Positions 1-11,579 of a stretch of 64,000 bases of DNA are shown one piece after another. How positions within the stretch are numbered: position 1 is the stretch's first letter; each line of letters begins with the position of its first letter. The stretch covers positions 146,135,744-146,199,743 of the forward strand of contig NC_081407.1 in the NCBI RefSeq assembly GCF_030272615.1, in the 5' to 3' direction. The notes below the pieces were generated by a model, which worked only from the letters and a program-made list of their open reading frames with translations, made no database searches and had not been told where the DNA came from. Both the position numbers and the translations under genes were made by a program. The stretch is from Cryptomeria japonica (taxonomy: Eukaryota > Streptophyta > Pinopsida > Cupressales > Cupressaceae).

Positions 1-560
1 TACAAGGTATTGCTTCTAACAAGGCATTGTAGTCAATCCCTTAACTGGGTGGTTTCTAATAGAATCAGTTCTTAATAGGACTTTTGTAAAGTTTTAATAG
101 GCTAGGCTCCTAACAAGGTGATCTTTAAAAGAGTTCATATAGTTATCTTGTGAGTCTCATCTCATCATGGTTTTTTCCATTTGGGTTTCCACGTCAAAAA
201 TATTTATGTCAAGTGGTGAATTTGTTTGTGGTTATGTTCTTATGGTTTATTTACTTAACTACTTAACTACTTGGATAAGTTATGATAACCGGAAGCATTG
301 AGAAATGAAGTCTGTTGACATACAAAAAAGCATTTGGATGTTAATAAGTTTGAATTTGTTTATTGTTAATTTGTTGTAATAGTCAACCAGTTTATCTTAT
401 GAGTTTTTATCTTGACAGTGGTATTACATTGATAGTTCTAAGTGTACTTTGAGAGAATTATTTTTCAAATTGGTGAAGTTTGTATCAGTTTTTCTATCTA
501 TTGATTTGCCCCCGCCCTCTCAGTAGTTGACTAGATACTTATTATTTCATCATACCATCA
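1..560 (+). repeat. 5' LTR of copia 1 (3' part only)
   Basis: The end at 560 is placed at the CA just before the primer-binding site. Bases 1-43 are repeated at 6548-6590. By comparison with the 3' LTR, about 840 bases of this LTR lie upstream of the window. Confidence 0.85.
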
Positions 561-562
561 AT

Positions 563-574
563 TGGTATCAGAGC
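563..574 (+). other. Primer-binding site, tRNA-iMet type
   Basis: TGGTATCAGAGC is the classic plant copia primer-binding site, complementary to the 3' end of initiator tRNA-Met. It lies 2 bases after the LTR end. Confidence 0.9.
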
Positions 575-633
575 ATATCAAGTCCTCTAAGGTCTAAGCC
601 TAACATCTTGAGGTAAAGATCTTGTAGATCACA

Positions 634-1605
634 ATGAAGAATGAAGGTCCAAAATTTAATAGAGAGAACTATAGGATATGGAGTGACAAAATGAAAATTT
701 ATATCAAGAGTATGGGAAGCCAGTATTGGGAGCATGTTGATACTAAATATGTTGCACGTACTGGGATGTTGATCGATGATCAAAAGAAAGAGCAACAAGA
801 AAATCATAAAGCATTAGAGGCCATTATCAGTTCTTTCTCTGATGCAAAGTATGTAGATGTTCATGGTCTACAGACTACATATGAGGTATGGAAAAAACTT
901 GAAGAGATTTATAGTGGTGATGAACATGTTAAGATTGCTAAAGAAGGAAGTCTAAGAGGAAAGTTTGATGACATGCAGATGGCTGAAGGTGAGAATATCC
1001 AGCAGTATGGTCAAAGGATAAAAGAGCTAGTCGGTGAAATTAAGAGTGCAGGAGGTAAAGTGGAAGATTCCATAGTGATCAGTAAGGTACTAAGAACCTT
1101 GCTACTGGTCTATGCTATCCAAGTTGCAGTCATTGAGGAGTTAAAGTCCATTGAAAAAACTAGGGTAACTCTTGACTCCATCATTGGAAAGCTTAGTGCT
1201 TTTGAATAAAATGGTTATGATGGTAGTGTACAGAAATCTGAGTCTGCATTTAGAGCTTCTATTTCTAACCCATCTATGAGGAAAACTAGAGATGCTAGTC
1301 ACAGTTATGAATCTAGATCCAGTAGAGAAGTTGATGATGAAGACAGTTTAGAAGATCTTGAAGCATTGTTGGCCAAGCGGCTTCCTAGAGGTACAGGTAA
1401 ATATAGAGGCAAATTACCTTTGAAATGTTTTGCATACAACAAGATTGGACACATAGCTGCTAACTATCCTAATGGTGATAATGAGCACAAATGAGAGAAA
1501 TTCAAGAAGTATAAGGGTAAAGGCAAAATATATTGTCTTATTGCTATTGATGGTGGTATCACTGATGAAGAATCTGATGATGATGCTAATGAAGACATTG
1601 TGTTT
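634..1605 (+). pseudogene. gag: copia 1 gag (nucleocapsid) with broken zinc knuckle
   Basis: The ORF opens at the ATG at 634, about 60 bases after the PBS, and reads as a copia gag domain: an FNRENYRIW-like start, then LRGKFDDMQMAEGENI in the middle. Two in-frame stops interrupt it, TAA at 1207-1209 and TGA at 1492-1494, but the frame is otherwise kept into the protease. The nucleocapsid zinc knuckle near 1427-1471 should be C-x2-C-x4-H-x4-C. Here the second and fourth ligands are both Tyr (CFAYNKIGHIAANY), so zinc binding should be lost. TGT-to-TAT changes would explain both. A Lys-rich stretch follows and leads into the protease. Confidence 0.88.
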
Positions 1606-2163
1606 GTAGCCATTAACGAAGAGATGTCAGACCAAAAGGCATTAGTATCCAGGATGTATAACTCTGATGATTGGATCATTGATAGTGGTTGTTCACATCA
1701 CATGACTAGCGATCGGAACAAATTTATATCTTTGAAGGAATTCGATGGTGGAGTTGTAAGATTTGATAATGACTCACCCTGCATGGTTAAAGGTAAGGGA
1801 ACTATTTCTCTTAATGGAAAGAACAGTGCAAATGATATCTCATGGGTTGAAGGTTTAAAGCACAATCTTTTGAGTGTGGCACAACTCAATGGTAGAGGAT
1901 ACCCATTGGAGTTTAAGAATGGTATGTGCAAAATCTACGATAGCAAAGGTGAACTTATTTCAACCGGGAAGCAAACTAAAGGTAACCTGTTTCACCTTAA
2001 TCCTAAAGTGAACAACTATTTAATTACAAAGATAGATGATAGTCAGCTTTGGCATAGGAGATTTTGTTATATAAACTTTTATAACATTGCTAGAGTGAGT
2101 AAGTCCAAGATAGTGAGAGGTTTGGGTCAGTTGGACAAACCGGTTAATGCTCTATGTAAATAA
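1606..2163 (+). pseudogene. copia 1 protease plus HHCC segment, copy A
   Basis: The aspartic protease DSG motif is intact (DDWIIDSGCSHHMT, about 1666-1707). Downstream, LWHRRFCYINF is the start of the integrase HHCC zinc-binding region, but the His expected in FSHINF is Tyr here. The frame continues from gag without a shift and ends at the TAA inside the C-x2-C part of the zinc finger. Codons after this stop read into copy B. Confidence 0.88.
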
Positions 2164-2178
2164 TGTCAGTTAGGAAAG

Positions 2179-2802
2179 ATGACATCCTCAACTTTCAAGA
2201 GAAAATATTTTTTAGTGAAACATTTGTTACTTTTTCTCAGACTTGTAGTCATTAATGAAGAGATATCAGACAAGAAGGCATTATTATCCAGAATGGATAA
2301 CTCTGATGATTGGATCATTGATAGTGGTTGTTCACATCACATGACCGGTGATCGGAACAAATTTATATCTTTGAAGGAATTTGATGGTGGAGTTGTAAGA
2401 TTCGATAATGACTCACCTTGCATGGTTAAAGGTAAAGGAACTATTTCTCTTAATGGAAAGAACAGTGCAAATGATATCTACTGGGTTGAAGGTTTAAAGC
2501 ACAATCTTTTGAGTGTGGCACAACTCAATGGTAGAGGATACCCATTGGAGTTTAAGAATGGTATGTGCAAAATCTATGGTAGCAAAGGTGAACTGATTGC
2601 AACTGGGAAGAAAACTAAAGGTAACATGTTTCACCTTAATCCTAAAGTCAACAACTATTTAATTTCAAAGATAGACAATAGTCAGCTTTGGCATAGGAGA
2701 TTTTCTCATATAAACTTTGATAACAATGTTAAAGTGAGTAAGTCCAAGACAATGAGATCTTTGGGTCAATTGGACAAACTGGTTAATGCTCTATGTAAAT
2801 AA
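2179..2802 (+). pseudogene. copia 1 protease plus HHCC segment, copy B
   Basis: This is the second copy of the duplication, in the same frame as copy A. The protease motif is intact, and LWHRRFSHINF keeps the zinc-binding His lost in copy A. It ends at the same TAA after NALCK. The Cys that follows in copy A (CQLGKM) is Phe here (FQVG). The first 22 or so codons are the tail of unit A (MTSSTFKRK). Confidence 0.88.
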
Positions 2803-3720
2803 TTTCAGGTAGGAAACATGACATCCTCAACTTTCAAGAGAAAATCTTTTTCAGAGAAACATCTGTTAGATTTGGTTCATACAGTTCTCTGTGGATCAAT
2901 AAGGACAAAAAGTATTCAAGGTAACATATATTTTATGATCTTCATTGATGATTGCTCAAGGATGATGTAGTTCACATTCTTGAAGGATAAGACTAAAGCT
3001 TTTGGTAAGTTCAAGGCATTCAGGGCCTTAACTGAGAAGGAGAGCGGTAAGAAGATAAAGTGTCTGAGGAAAGATCAAGGTGGTGAATTTACTTATGAGG
3101 AATTCAATAGATATTGTGAAGAAAATGGTATCAAATGAGAACTTTCTGCACCAAGGACACCATAGCAGAATGACATCGTAGAAAGAAATAGCTAGTCAGT
3201 CCTTGAAGCTGCTAGGATGATGTTGATACAAGGAGGTGTAGTGAAAACTTTCTGGAGAGAAGCTATCAGCACAACTATCTACACTATGAACCAAATTCTG
3301 TTAAAAAGAGGTAAGGACAATACTCCTTATGAATATTGGTATGGAAGATCACCTAATGTTAATTATTTCAAGATATTTGGAAGCAAATGTTTTATTAAGA
3401 GGTGATTATATTAGCAAATTTGAGGCTAAAACTGATGAAGGTATATTTCTTGGCTATTCCACCAAGAGTAAGGCCTGCAAGTGTTTTAACAACTAGACAC
3501 AAAGAATTATTGAGAGTGCTAATGTTCGAGTGGATGAATATCCTGAAGTCTCAAAGGAAACTAGTTTGGAGAAAAAGGATGAAGATCCTTGCATTTTGTT
3601 TTTGGAACTAGAAACTGTGAAATCTGAAACCGGCAAAGCAAATATTGATGTACTAGTTCAAACAAAACAAATAAATTTAGAAGAAGATGATGATAATGAA
3701 GAAGTTTAACTTGAAGATAA
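2803..3720 (+). pseudogene. copia 1 integrase
   Basis: Recognisable copia integrase core. FMIFIDDCSRMM holds the first catalytic Asp region, RKDQGGEF corresponds to the usual SDNGGEF/SDQGGEF block, and QNDIVERN corresponds to QNGVVERKN with the catalytic Glu. Stops lie at expected Trp, Arg and Gln codons (TAG near 2968, TGA near 3136, TAG near 3164). The part at 3217-3405 is open and reads MMLIQGGVVKTFWREA, the typical copia segment after the catalytic core. A frame change follows about 3400. Confidence 0.88.
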
Positions 3721-3839
3721 TGATCATGTTATTCCAAGATATGTGAGACTGAATCACAATCCTGAATAGATTATTGGGCATAAGGATGTTGGAGTACTAA
3801 CCAGAAGAAGAATCAGAGAGAATTCTTGCATGATCTCCA

Positions 3840-5376
3840 CTATTGAACCAAGAACTACTAAGGAAGCATTTGGTGATGATCATTGGGTTAAAGCTATGGA
3901 GGAGAAACTAGATCAAATTGAGAAGAACAACACATGGACCTTAGTACCTTGACCAGTCAATAAAAATGTGATAGGTACTAAGTGGGTATTCAGGAACAAA
4001 TTGAATGAAGATGGTGTTGTAGTTCGCAACAAAGCTAGGTTGGTTTGCAAAGGTTATGCGTAATAGGTAGGAGAAGATTATGGTGAGAATTCTGCACCAG
4101 TTGCAAGATTGGAAGGTGTCAGAACTTTACTTTCATTTTCAGAACATAAGAAAATCAAGGTATACCAGATGGATGTTAAGTCAACATTTTTGAATGGGAT
4201 ACTGGAAGAAGAAGTATACATTGAGCATCCAGATGGTTATGCTTTGAATGATGAGAAAGACATGGCATGCAGATTGCATAAGGATTTATATGGATTAAAG
4301 AAGGCACCAAGAGCATGGTCTGAAAGGCTTCATACACATCTGATGAAGATAGGCTTTCTGAGAACCAGTGATGATAGTAACATATATCTCAAATCTGAAG
4401 GAGATAAAATACTGGTCAGTGAAGTATTTGTAGAAGATATCATATTTGGAGGTAATGATGACATGTGAAATAGTTTTTGCAGATGAAATGAAAAATGAGT
4501 TTGAAATGTCTTTAGTGGGAGAAATAAAAAATTTCATAGGCTTGCAAATACAACAAATGAAGAATGGTATTTTCATCACACAGTCTACGTATGTGAGAGA
4601 GGTCTTGAAGACATTTGGCATGAGTGACTGTAAACTAGTTGGGACACCAATGGTTACAAGTTGTCTAAGGAAGATGAATCCACATGTGTTGATGAGAAGG
4701 AATACCGGTCAATGATTTGAAAATTGCACTATGTTGTTCACAATAGATTGGACATAGCTCATGCAGTTGGAATAGTTGCTAGATTCTAGAAGAATCCTAA
4801 GGAATCACATCTGATAGCAACCAAGAGGATTTTTATATATATGAAAGGTACTATTGACTATGGATTATGGTATCCATATGGAGTAAATTTTGACTTGAAG
4901 GTGTACACAGATGCAGATTGGGTAGGAAATGTTGATGACTAGAAAAGCATAGCCGATGGAGCATTTAATCTTGGAGGAAGACTTGTTTGATGGAGTTGTA
5001 AGAAGCAGAGTTGTACATCACAATCTACTATTGAAGCTGAGTATGTTGCAACTTACATGAATTGTACCCAGGGTATTTGGATGAGGCACATTTTGGAAGT
5101 TTTTAAGATGGAGATTTCAGAACCTATAAAGATTTTATGTTATGATCTACAAGTGTCATAAATATTTCTAAGAACCTTGTTTTGCACGCACGAACTAAGC
5201 ATATTGAAATGAAGTGTCATTTCTTAAGGGAAAAAGTACAGGGTAAAGATATGATCTTGGAGCATGTTTCTACCAAGGAGCAACTTGCAGATATCTTTAC
5301 TAAACCTCTGCCTCAGATTACTTTTGAGTATCTTAGAAGTCAGCTAGGGGTTGTACCCCTTCATGAGGTCAGTTAA
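3840..5376 (+). pseudogene. copia 1 reverse transcriptase and RNase H
   Basis: Copia RT is clear from WVKAMEEKLDQIEKNNTW, then GTKWVFRNKLNEDG, then YQMDVKSTFLNGILEEEVYI (4158-4219), then DLYGLKKAPRAW. The catalytic YVDD box reads FVED at about 4426-4437, so one catalytic Asp is Glu. RNase H follows: YTDADWVGNVDD near 4902, the usual KSxS block, then TIEAEYVA near 5029. The C-terminal ARTKHIEMKCHFLRE to FTKPLP part is open at 5182-5376. TAG/TGA/TAA stops and a frame change near 4466 make it non-functional. Confidence 0.93.
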
Positions 5377-5697
5377 GAATGATGTAGACTACATCAGTCC
5401 CGAAGCTACTTGCTGAAATTTATAGAAGGATTGGTGTAGAAGCGGAGTTATTCCACAAGGGGAGCATCAAGTTGTAGGTTGTTCATGTTGCACAGTGAAA
5501 TTTGATATTACATGTTTTTCTTTCAATTTGGCATTGTTGTCAAAGGGGGAGAAGAATTATGTGATTATGGGAAGAAGAACCCATGACAAGTTGAAGACAT
5601 GGAGAGAATGGTAAATAATTGGTAATGTAAACTAGGATTCCTATTCACAAACACATCAGCAATCAATGGTATTGATATTTGTATTGCCATCAATGCT

Positions 5698-5709
5698 GAA
5701 GGGGGAGAT
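5698..5709 (+). other. Polypurine tract of copia 1
   Basis: GAAGGGGGAGAT lies directly before the TGTTG that opens the 3' LTR. This is the usual plus-strand primer position. Confidence 0.85.
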
Positions 5710-6590
5710 TGTTGCTTTGCATGAAGATTGCATTAATGATATGTTATTTTTTCAATGATGTCAATTAACCGGTAATGATAATGTTGATATTGTTGTAATA
5801 TTGTTTTGTAACCAGTAGGAAGAATTTGTGGAGTGAGTCAGTATTGCTATATATTGGAGAGTTGAACCAGTAATTAGTAAACCCTAACTATTATTTTTGA
5901 TAAACCCTAACTAATTAATTTTGGTGAATTGGTTATATTGGTTTATGATCTCATGATGAGGGACAATGATTATGACACGTATGATTATTGTATGAAGACA
6001 ATTTTAAGTGATTTTAGCGAGTTGTTGTAATGGTTTTTGTCTAGGGAATGAGCAAGTATATTGCATATAATCCAAAGCGTGTGATGAGTTACTAAGTTTG
6101 ATAAAGTGGGAATCAAGGTGTGATCAAGGTTTTCTTGATTGATGTGCAGAGATTGCTATCTAACCTAATGGTTATACTTGAACCGACTTGTTTGTAATCT
6201 CTATGAGAATTAGGTTTTTGTTGTGTTACCGACCTAATTGATTTGTTTATAAGGTTGATGAATTTGTTTAGTTAAAAGAGTTGGCAAATATCAGTTGAGT
6301 GTGTGGTTTCTGAACCAGACGATGTATCTGTAGTTTGAGTAAAGGTGGATATGAGCATGAAAAGGATCTAATCAAGCAAGTTTAGTGCTATTCAGACATA
6401 TTAACAAACTCTTGTTGTTTCCTAACAATTACAACAGAATTGAAATCCCCTAACCAGGTAAGCTCTAACAAGCTTGGTACTATTCAAATCCTCTAACAAG
6501 GTGATCCATTAGCTTGGATTTTCAAATCCTCTACCGAGGTTACTCCTTACAGGGTATTGCTTCTAACAAGGCATTGTAGTCAATCCCTTA
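5710..6590 (+). repeat. 3' LTR of copia 1, truncated
   Basis: It opens with TGTTGC after the PPT and contains the 43 bases shared with the window start at 6548-6590. The remaining 517 bases expected from the 5' LTR are absent. The break falls in CAATCCCTTA. Confidence 0.87.
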
Positions 6591-8096
6591 AACACACATG
6601 ACACAAATGCACACATAAAATAAAACACACATAACTACCAATATTTATCGCGTGGGAACCAAAATGAGAGAAAACCATGGTATCAGTAGAAACACACAAA
6701 ATCTACACTCTTTTGGAGTACACTCAATGAGGAGCCATCCCTGTTAGGAGATTACAAAGACACTGTTAGGTGCCACCTGGTTAAGGGATTTTCTTTAAGG
6801 CCTATTAGAACCTTTGCCCTGTTAGAGGTAGCCTTATTAAAGGACTTAGGATCATCAATTAAGATGTCACCCGGTTAAAGGATTTTACAAACGAACCTGT
6901 TAAAGTCCATCCTGTTAAGGGATTTTGTTGTTGTATTTATTAGAAAATAACAAATAGAATGATCTACTATAGTAGCTACACTTAGCTTAACCAGATCCAA
7001 TTGAAGCTCTTTATTTTGACTAGTGGTTACACTTGCTCTGCAGTCTACTAGTGATTTACATTTCACTTTCTCTACACTCTACTGGTGCTCTCCATTTCAC
7101 TTGCTCTACACTATACTAGTGCTTTGCATTCTTTTTCTACTCTTCACACTATCCGAGCTCTGTACACTCTCTTCGCCACTCTGCTATTCAGTTAGTAGTT
7201 TTGCGCTTTTCTCACCTTGCTGGATTGCCTCTCTTCAAAATTTCACTTAGCAATTTTACGATGAAACTTTTTGGTTTTTGCCAAAAATCTTTATACCATG
7301 TTTTTCTAACACATATGTGTTGATTTGTAAAATAGTTTACACCTAACACTCAATAGATTTGAAATTCAAATCTTCCTGCACTTGCTCTGCGCACTCTCCA
7401 TCAATCTCACTAGCAGCTCATCCTTATTTGCCACCACAACTGATAATTCTACCAAGTTTTGGGTCATGTTTTGCCTTTTTAATGCAAACTAGAAATTCTG
7501 CATAAATCTCACCTTAACTAGTTGTTAACTATTGTAGACTTAAGTTGTAGTTTATTTTGATTATATCTCACCATGACCGACTCACCTTTGGTCATCACAT
7601 CTATCTTACCAGTCACTGCACTGAGATTCTTGGTGGATAGCATTCTTCAACCTATATCACCGATTCATCGGTCTCTTTATCTTTTGACATCAGTCACTGA
7701 TCATCAACTAGATGGATCACCTATCTGTCCAGAGTATTCTAGTCATGCATAAGACTACTAAACTACAATTTAAGTCACCTCTTGTGACCGCATCATCATT
7801 TCAATTTCCATTTTAAGAAAATGATCTCAACACCTATCAGATGCTTGACTGACCAGTCATCTACTCTGTTTATCCTTCAACTGATTAGTCTTCGACCAAC
7901 ACACTACTTAAGTATGTCAATAATGCATATTAGGGAAGCACTAAATCCTCCATGCTATTTGCAGCCATGAGTAAACATTGAGGGTTACCACACCTCCTTT
8001 CCTATGAGCTTGGCCTTATTCACTAGTAAGTGTTGGTCATCAATGACAATACTAACTAATTAACCAATTGTGCCAACACCATCAGTTATGCCAACA
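6591..8096 (-). repeat. Related LTR in inverted orientation
   Basis: Read on the minus strand this stretch has the style of the copia 1 LTR: repeated CCTAACAGG/CTTAACAGG boxes, ATGGTTTTCTCTCATTTTGG then GTTCCCACG (copia 1 LTR at 169-192: ATGGTTTTTTCCATTTGGG then TTTCCACG), and an outer end opening TGTTGG (8078 or 8096). It abuts the truncated 3' LTR of copia 1 head to head. No coding sequence is visible. The exact boundary is uncertain. Confidence 0.5.
7032..7132. repeat. 34-bp tandem repeat, three copies
   Basis: Three adjacent units start at 7032, 7066 and 7100, each built as CTTGCTCT...ACTAGTG...CATTTCA with a few differences. They lie inside the inverted LTR. Confidence 0.8.
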
Positions 8097-8920
8097 AAAT
8101 GTTGGAACTATATCAAAGGTAAATTAAACCTATTCTTTCCTCTTCAAAATACACTTTGGGATCTTTTTCAAAGCTGGCTTATTCTATTCCAATCTTCATT
8201 TTTTGTATGTATTTGGTTTATCATTTTGGTTCTTGTTATATGGAATATTTGGTGGGAGGGTAACTTGAGAATATTCAAGAAAACAAAATCTTCAATAGAG
8301 ATAACAAAATAGAAAATTGAAAAGACAATCTTAGAAGGAGTTAACTCTTAAGTTTAGAAGGAGAAAATGACCAATTCGTTGTTCACTAATTGGGATAGTC
8401 AAACTTTGACAAATTGGAAAAATATTAAATTATCGTTTGATGGTAGTTTATTAAAAATAAATATCCCAAATGTAGGCAGAAATTTAGTCAAATTGATTCC
8501 ACCTCAAGCTGAATTTGCAAAACTCAATTTTGATGGAGCATCAAAGGAAAATCCAGGAAACTTAGGGGCACAAATTTTGATCAGAAATTCACTCAAGAAA
8601 TTTTTGGCATTGTCTTCAATTCACCTACAACAAAGGACAAACAATAGTGCATAAGCTTAAGATTTATTATCAAGTCTCGAACTAGCTTTGCAGTTGGGAA
8701 TTTCAAACCTTCATTTAGAAAGGGATTTAATGATAATTGTCAATGCATGTAAACAAAGCAGTATACTCAATTGGAACCTAAGATATATATTGCATCAAGT
8801 ATGGGTGTTAATAGAAAAATTTAAGGCAACCATAATCTCTCACACATAGAGAAGGTAACAAGGTTATAAATTTTCTTGTAGGTCTGGGTAGTGACTCCCA
8901 GGAGATTAGATGCATAAATG
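8097..8920 (+). pseudogene. LINE 3' fragment: zf-RVT tail and RNase H
   Basis: 8070-8312 reads as the end of a plant LINE ORF2 (VIWNIWWEGNLRIFKK, equivalent to the common WxIWKxRNxRIF). After a spacer, 8500-8910 gives an RNase H-like domain: KLNFDGASKENPGNLGAQILI, then after stops LELALQLGISNLHLERDL and a degenerate EGNKVINFLVGLG end. The Asp of NFDG is present. Stops interrupt it, so this is a dead 3' fragment. Confidence 0.75.
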
Positions 8921-9590
8921 ATTGAACTTAATTTTCTTATCCTTATTTAATTGAATTAATCAAACATGATGCTCAGGGGTTTTTGTAAGTAAATAAATAA
9001 ATTGAAGGTTGGGGACTCATTTAATAGGTTTTGTTTCAAATCTCAATGAGATGTAGTCTTGGTTATAATATTTGAAAATCAAGTCATAGGCCCCAATTAT
9101 TGGGCTGAATTTGTATAAACTTGTATCAAATTGAGCTATAATTGGAGTTTTTCTTCTTGCTTCTTTCCCGCCAGTATGCTCTTTGGATGAAGTTGGTAAT
9201 ATTTTATTTATATATATTTAAATATAATATAGTAGCTTGCCACTTTTGTTTTAAAAAAAATATTAAATAAATAAGAAAACCTAACATTTCAATTTTTTCA
9301 ACTAGTTTCATTACAAATTAATTGAAGAATAGAAAAAATAGTGAAATCCATAAAAACTACATATTTAAAATCCACACAACATAATCTATAATGGGGCCCT
9401 ATTTTTTAAATAACGAGGGCCCATTTTGTGAGTTTTTGGCTTGGACACCTAAAGCATTATGAGTTTCATTTTCTTACTCAACCATGAAACTAGGTTGAGT
9501 AAGGAGCAAGATTCAATATCCCTATGTATCATAGAAGAAAAGTATATTTCAATAGTTTCCTATTGTATTCAGGTTTAATGGATGAAGTAG
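8921..9590. other. Non-coding AT-rich spacer
   Basis: I see no gene, no clear repeat and no element boundary here. It is probably the 3' trailer of the LINE fragment plus decayed DNA. Confidence 0.5.
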
Positions 9591-9599
9591 AGTTTGAAG

Positions 9600-9860
9600 G
9601 AGATGAAGGTAGAGTTTGATGAACCTATTTAAATTATTTGTGACAAGATAAGTGATATTGATATCTCAAAGAATATAGTAATTCATTGAAGGAAAAATCA
9701 CATTGCAACTAAGTATCATTTTATGAGAGAAAAATTTGCAGATAAGGAGGTGAAGTTGGATTACATTGAGACTAGGGGACATATTGTTGATATCTTCTGC
9801 AAATCACTACCTATAGATACTTTTTAGTATCTCCATAAGAAGTTTTGAATTTTCCCTCCC
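9600..9860 (+). pseudogene. copia RNase H C-terminal fragment
   Basis: The + strand reads ISDIDISKNIVIH, stop, RKNHIATKYHFMRE, then DKEVKLDYIETRGHIVDIFCKSLP, then YLHKKF. This is the standard end of copia pol (SKNPVxHxRxKHIxxxYHFxRE ... ADIFTKxLP). A stop replaces the residue before RKNHI, and another sits before YLHKK. A PPT-like AAGGGGGATTTTTA lies downstream near 9908. Confidence 0.82.
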
Positions 9861-10129
9861 TCATCCTAAACCAAAAGTAAGTACAAGTTGAGGAGGAGTT
9901 TTCTCAAGGGGGATTTTTAATAGTACTACACAAATATCAAATACAATAAATAGACAACTCCATAGATGGTTTGCACAAAAAAGTATTAGTAGTAGTGAGA
10001 GTACATCCTCATCTCATGTCCCTAATGTCAATAAGAACCATAATTGTAAAGGAGACCTATCAAAATGAAAGGTGTGATGATTTTTTCTTTTATTAAAATA
10101 CATATTTTTTATTATTAAAAAGGGAAAAA

Positions 10130-10312
10130 ATGTGTGGGTCTATGGACAAGGAGATAGAGGCAATAGAGAGATGGATTTTCAAAAATGGGTTTAACAAAGT
10201 TGATGGTGATTCAACTCTTTACGTCAAAATAGTTGATGGTAAGTGTGCAAGGGAAATTTGCACTCAAATATGGAAGACTGAAATACTTGTGAAGACAACC
10301 AGGAAAACATAA
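10130..10312 (+). pseudogene. Possible copia RT fragment
   Basis: A 60-codon frame reads FKNGFNKVDGDSTLYVK, which resembles the segment of copia RT just before the YVDD box (LxxxGFxxxxxDxxLYxK). Only this short match supports it, and the flanks are not copia-like. Confidence 0.4.
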
Positions 10313-10489
10313 TTAGTTCAAACACATAAAGATAAGGATGTTAGAAAGAAATATACAAAGCATAATTGACATAACTCAAATAATATGCAAACTCTATTCA
10401 ACTCCTTGATTTGATTATCCTATGGTTGGATGTGTGCTCATGACGTAGCTTGTGCTTGATATTTCTCCATGATGTATGTTTATGCTAAT

Positions 10490-10980
10490 TGGATTCAAGA
10501 TGTGAAGATTGGATGAGGGGATGTGAGGATGGAATTTGGCATTATGGGGGTGTGATTGGAAAAAGGTGGATAAAATCCTGCATTATGGCATTATGAGTGG
10601 ATGAAAGTGGAGATAATTTGGCATTATGAGGATGCAAATGTTAAAAAGTGGAGGATTTTCTATAAAATGAGGGGGGATTAAATAGGAAAAGGGGGGAGAG
10701 GAAACGATTGGGAAAATGCAACACTTATCCTCAAGGAGGACAAGTGGAAATCCCAAGAATGACAAGTGGAAAAAGATTCCACACTTGTCCTCGAGGGAAA
10801 GACAAGTGTCCAAAATAAGGACACATGTCTTGGAGAAGGATGACATGTGTCCTCAAGGAAACATGTCTCTTTTGGGAGGAAGCCACCCAGAATGGGCTTT
10901 AATTTCTTACATTTAAGGAAATTAAGGAATATGTGTGTGTACACACATGTGAGGTGAGGTTATGATAAGGTTAGTTTGGA
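10490..10980. repeat. Clustered GACAAGTG / GACACATGTC motifs, LTR-like
   Basis: Between about 10735 and 10870, GACAAGTG, CACTTGTC, GACACATGTC and GACATGTGTC recur on both strands. A GCATTATG motif repeats at 10530-10630. Such motif-dense GC-richer segments resemble retroelement promoters, but I find no partner LTR. Confidence 0.4.
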
Positions 10981-11029
10981 GAGAGAGGGTTGGTTACAAC
11001 CCAATGTTTATATTGGAGGTTATATTAGA

Positions 11030-11560
11030 TAGTTCAAATAACCGGAAGACAACTGAGAGGTGGGGGTGAATCAGTTGTCTCAGATTACCAGAACATTAAG
11101 CAATTAAAATTTTAAAATCGGAACCCAAAACATTAATACTAGAATGCTTAAACCAAATACTGAAATAGCAGTTAAACCAATTAAGCATAAATAATTATTA
11201 GAGAATATATACCATCCACATGACACCAAGATTTATACGTGGAAAACCTGGTAAAAGGAAAAACCACAGTGGGAAGCCTACCCACAGTCAGTTAATACTT
11301 TTGTAGTAAGTATGTGAATTACAATTGAGGGGCCTATACTTGAAGGAAGGCCAACATCCTAGAGTGCACTGCTCATCACAAAAGGAGTCTCTCTGACTAC
11401 ATAGAAATCCAAACTACAATATGGAAGAATGAGCACATTGGATCAAATCTAAAGCTCAAATCCATGAGCACATTGGATCAACAAAGGAACAAGCTTGCGA
11501 TCACAATGGCCCAATATGAGATTTTGAACCTTGGTGGCCACAACAACAAGACCATCACTT
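11030..11560 (-). repeat. LTR fragment related to copia 2 LTRs
   Basis: AACTGAGAGGTGGGGGTGAA, then ACACCAAGATTTATACGTGG, then CCCACAGTCAGTTAATACTTTTG follow the same order as the inner end of the copia 2 LTRs at 35700-35930 and 48550-48780. It is therefore a solo or truncated LTR of a related family in the same orientation. Confidence 0.65.
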
Positions 11561-11579
11561 AACCATCACACTATGAGAA

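Larger units (their letters stand above)
1606..2870 (+). repeat. In-frame 639-bp tandem duplication of protease and pre-integrase region
   Basis: Bases from 1606 are repeated from 2245, an offset of 639, which is exactly 213 codons. Homology runs to about 2870 in the second copy. Both copies encode the aspartic protease motif WIIDSGCSHHMT and the gag-pre-integrase segment ending in NALCK. Both carry the same TAA stop right after that point (2161-2163 and 2800-2802). They differ at roughly two dozen of 184 residues. Confidence 0.92.
1..6590 (+). mobile_element. Ty1/copia LTR retrotransposon 1, 5' and 3' truncated
   Basis: The order is LTR, PBS, gag, protease, integrase, RT, RNase H, PPT, LTR, which is the copia order with integrase before RT. 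Window bases 1-43 match 6548-6590 almost exactly, which identifies the two LTRs. The 5' LTR starts outside the window. The 3' LTR stops at 6590 where an inverted related LTR begins. Adding the two partial LTRs gives a full LTR of about 1.4 kb. The coding region has many stops and at least one frame change, so the element cannot encode its own proteins. Confidence 0.93.
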
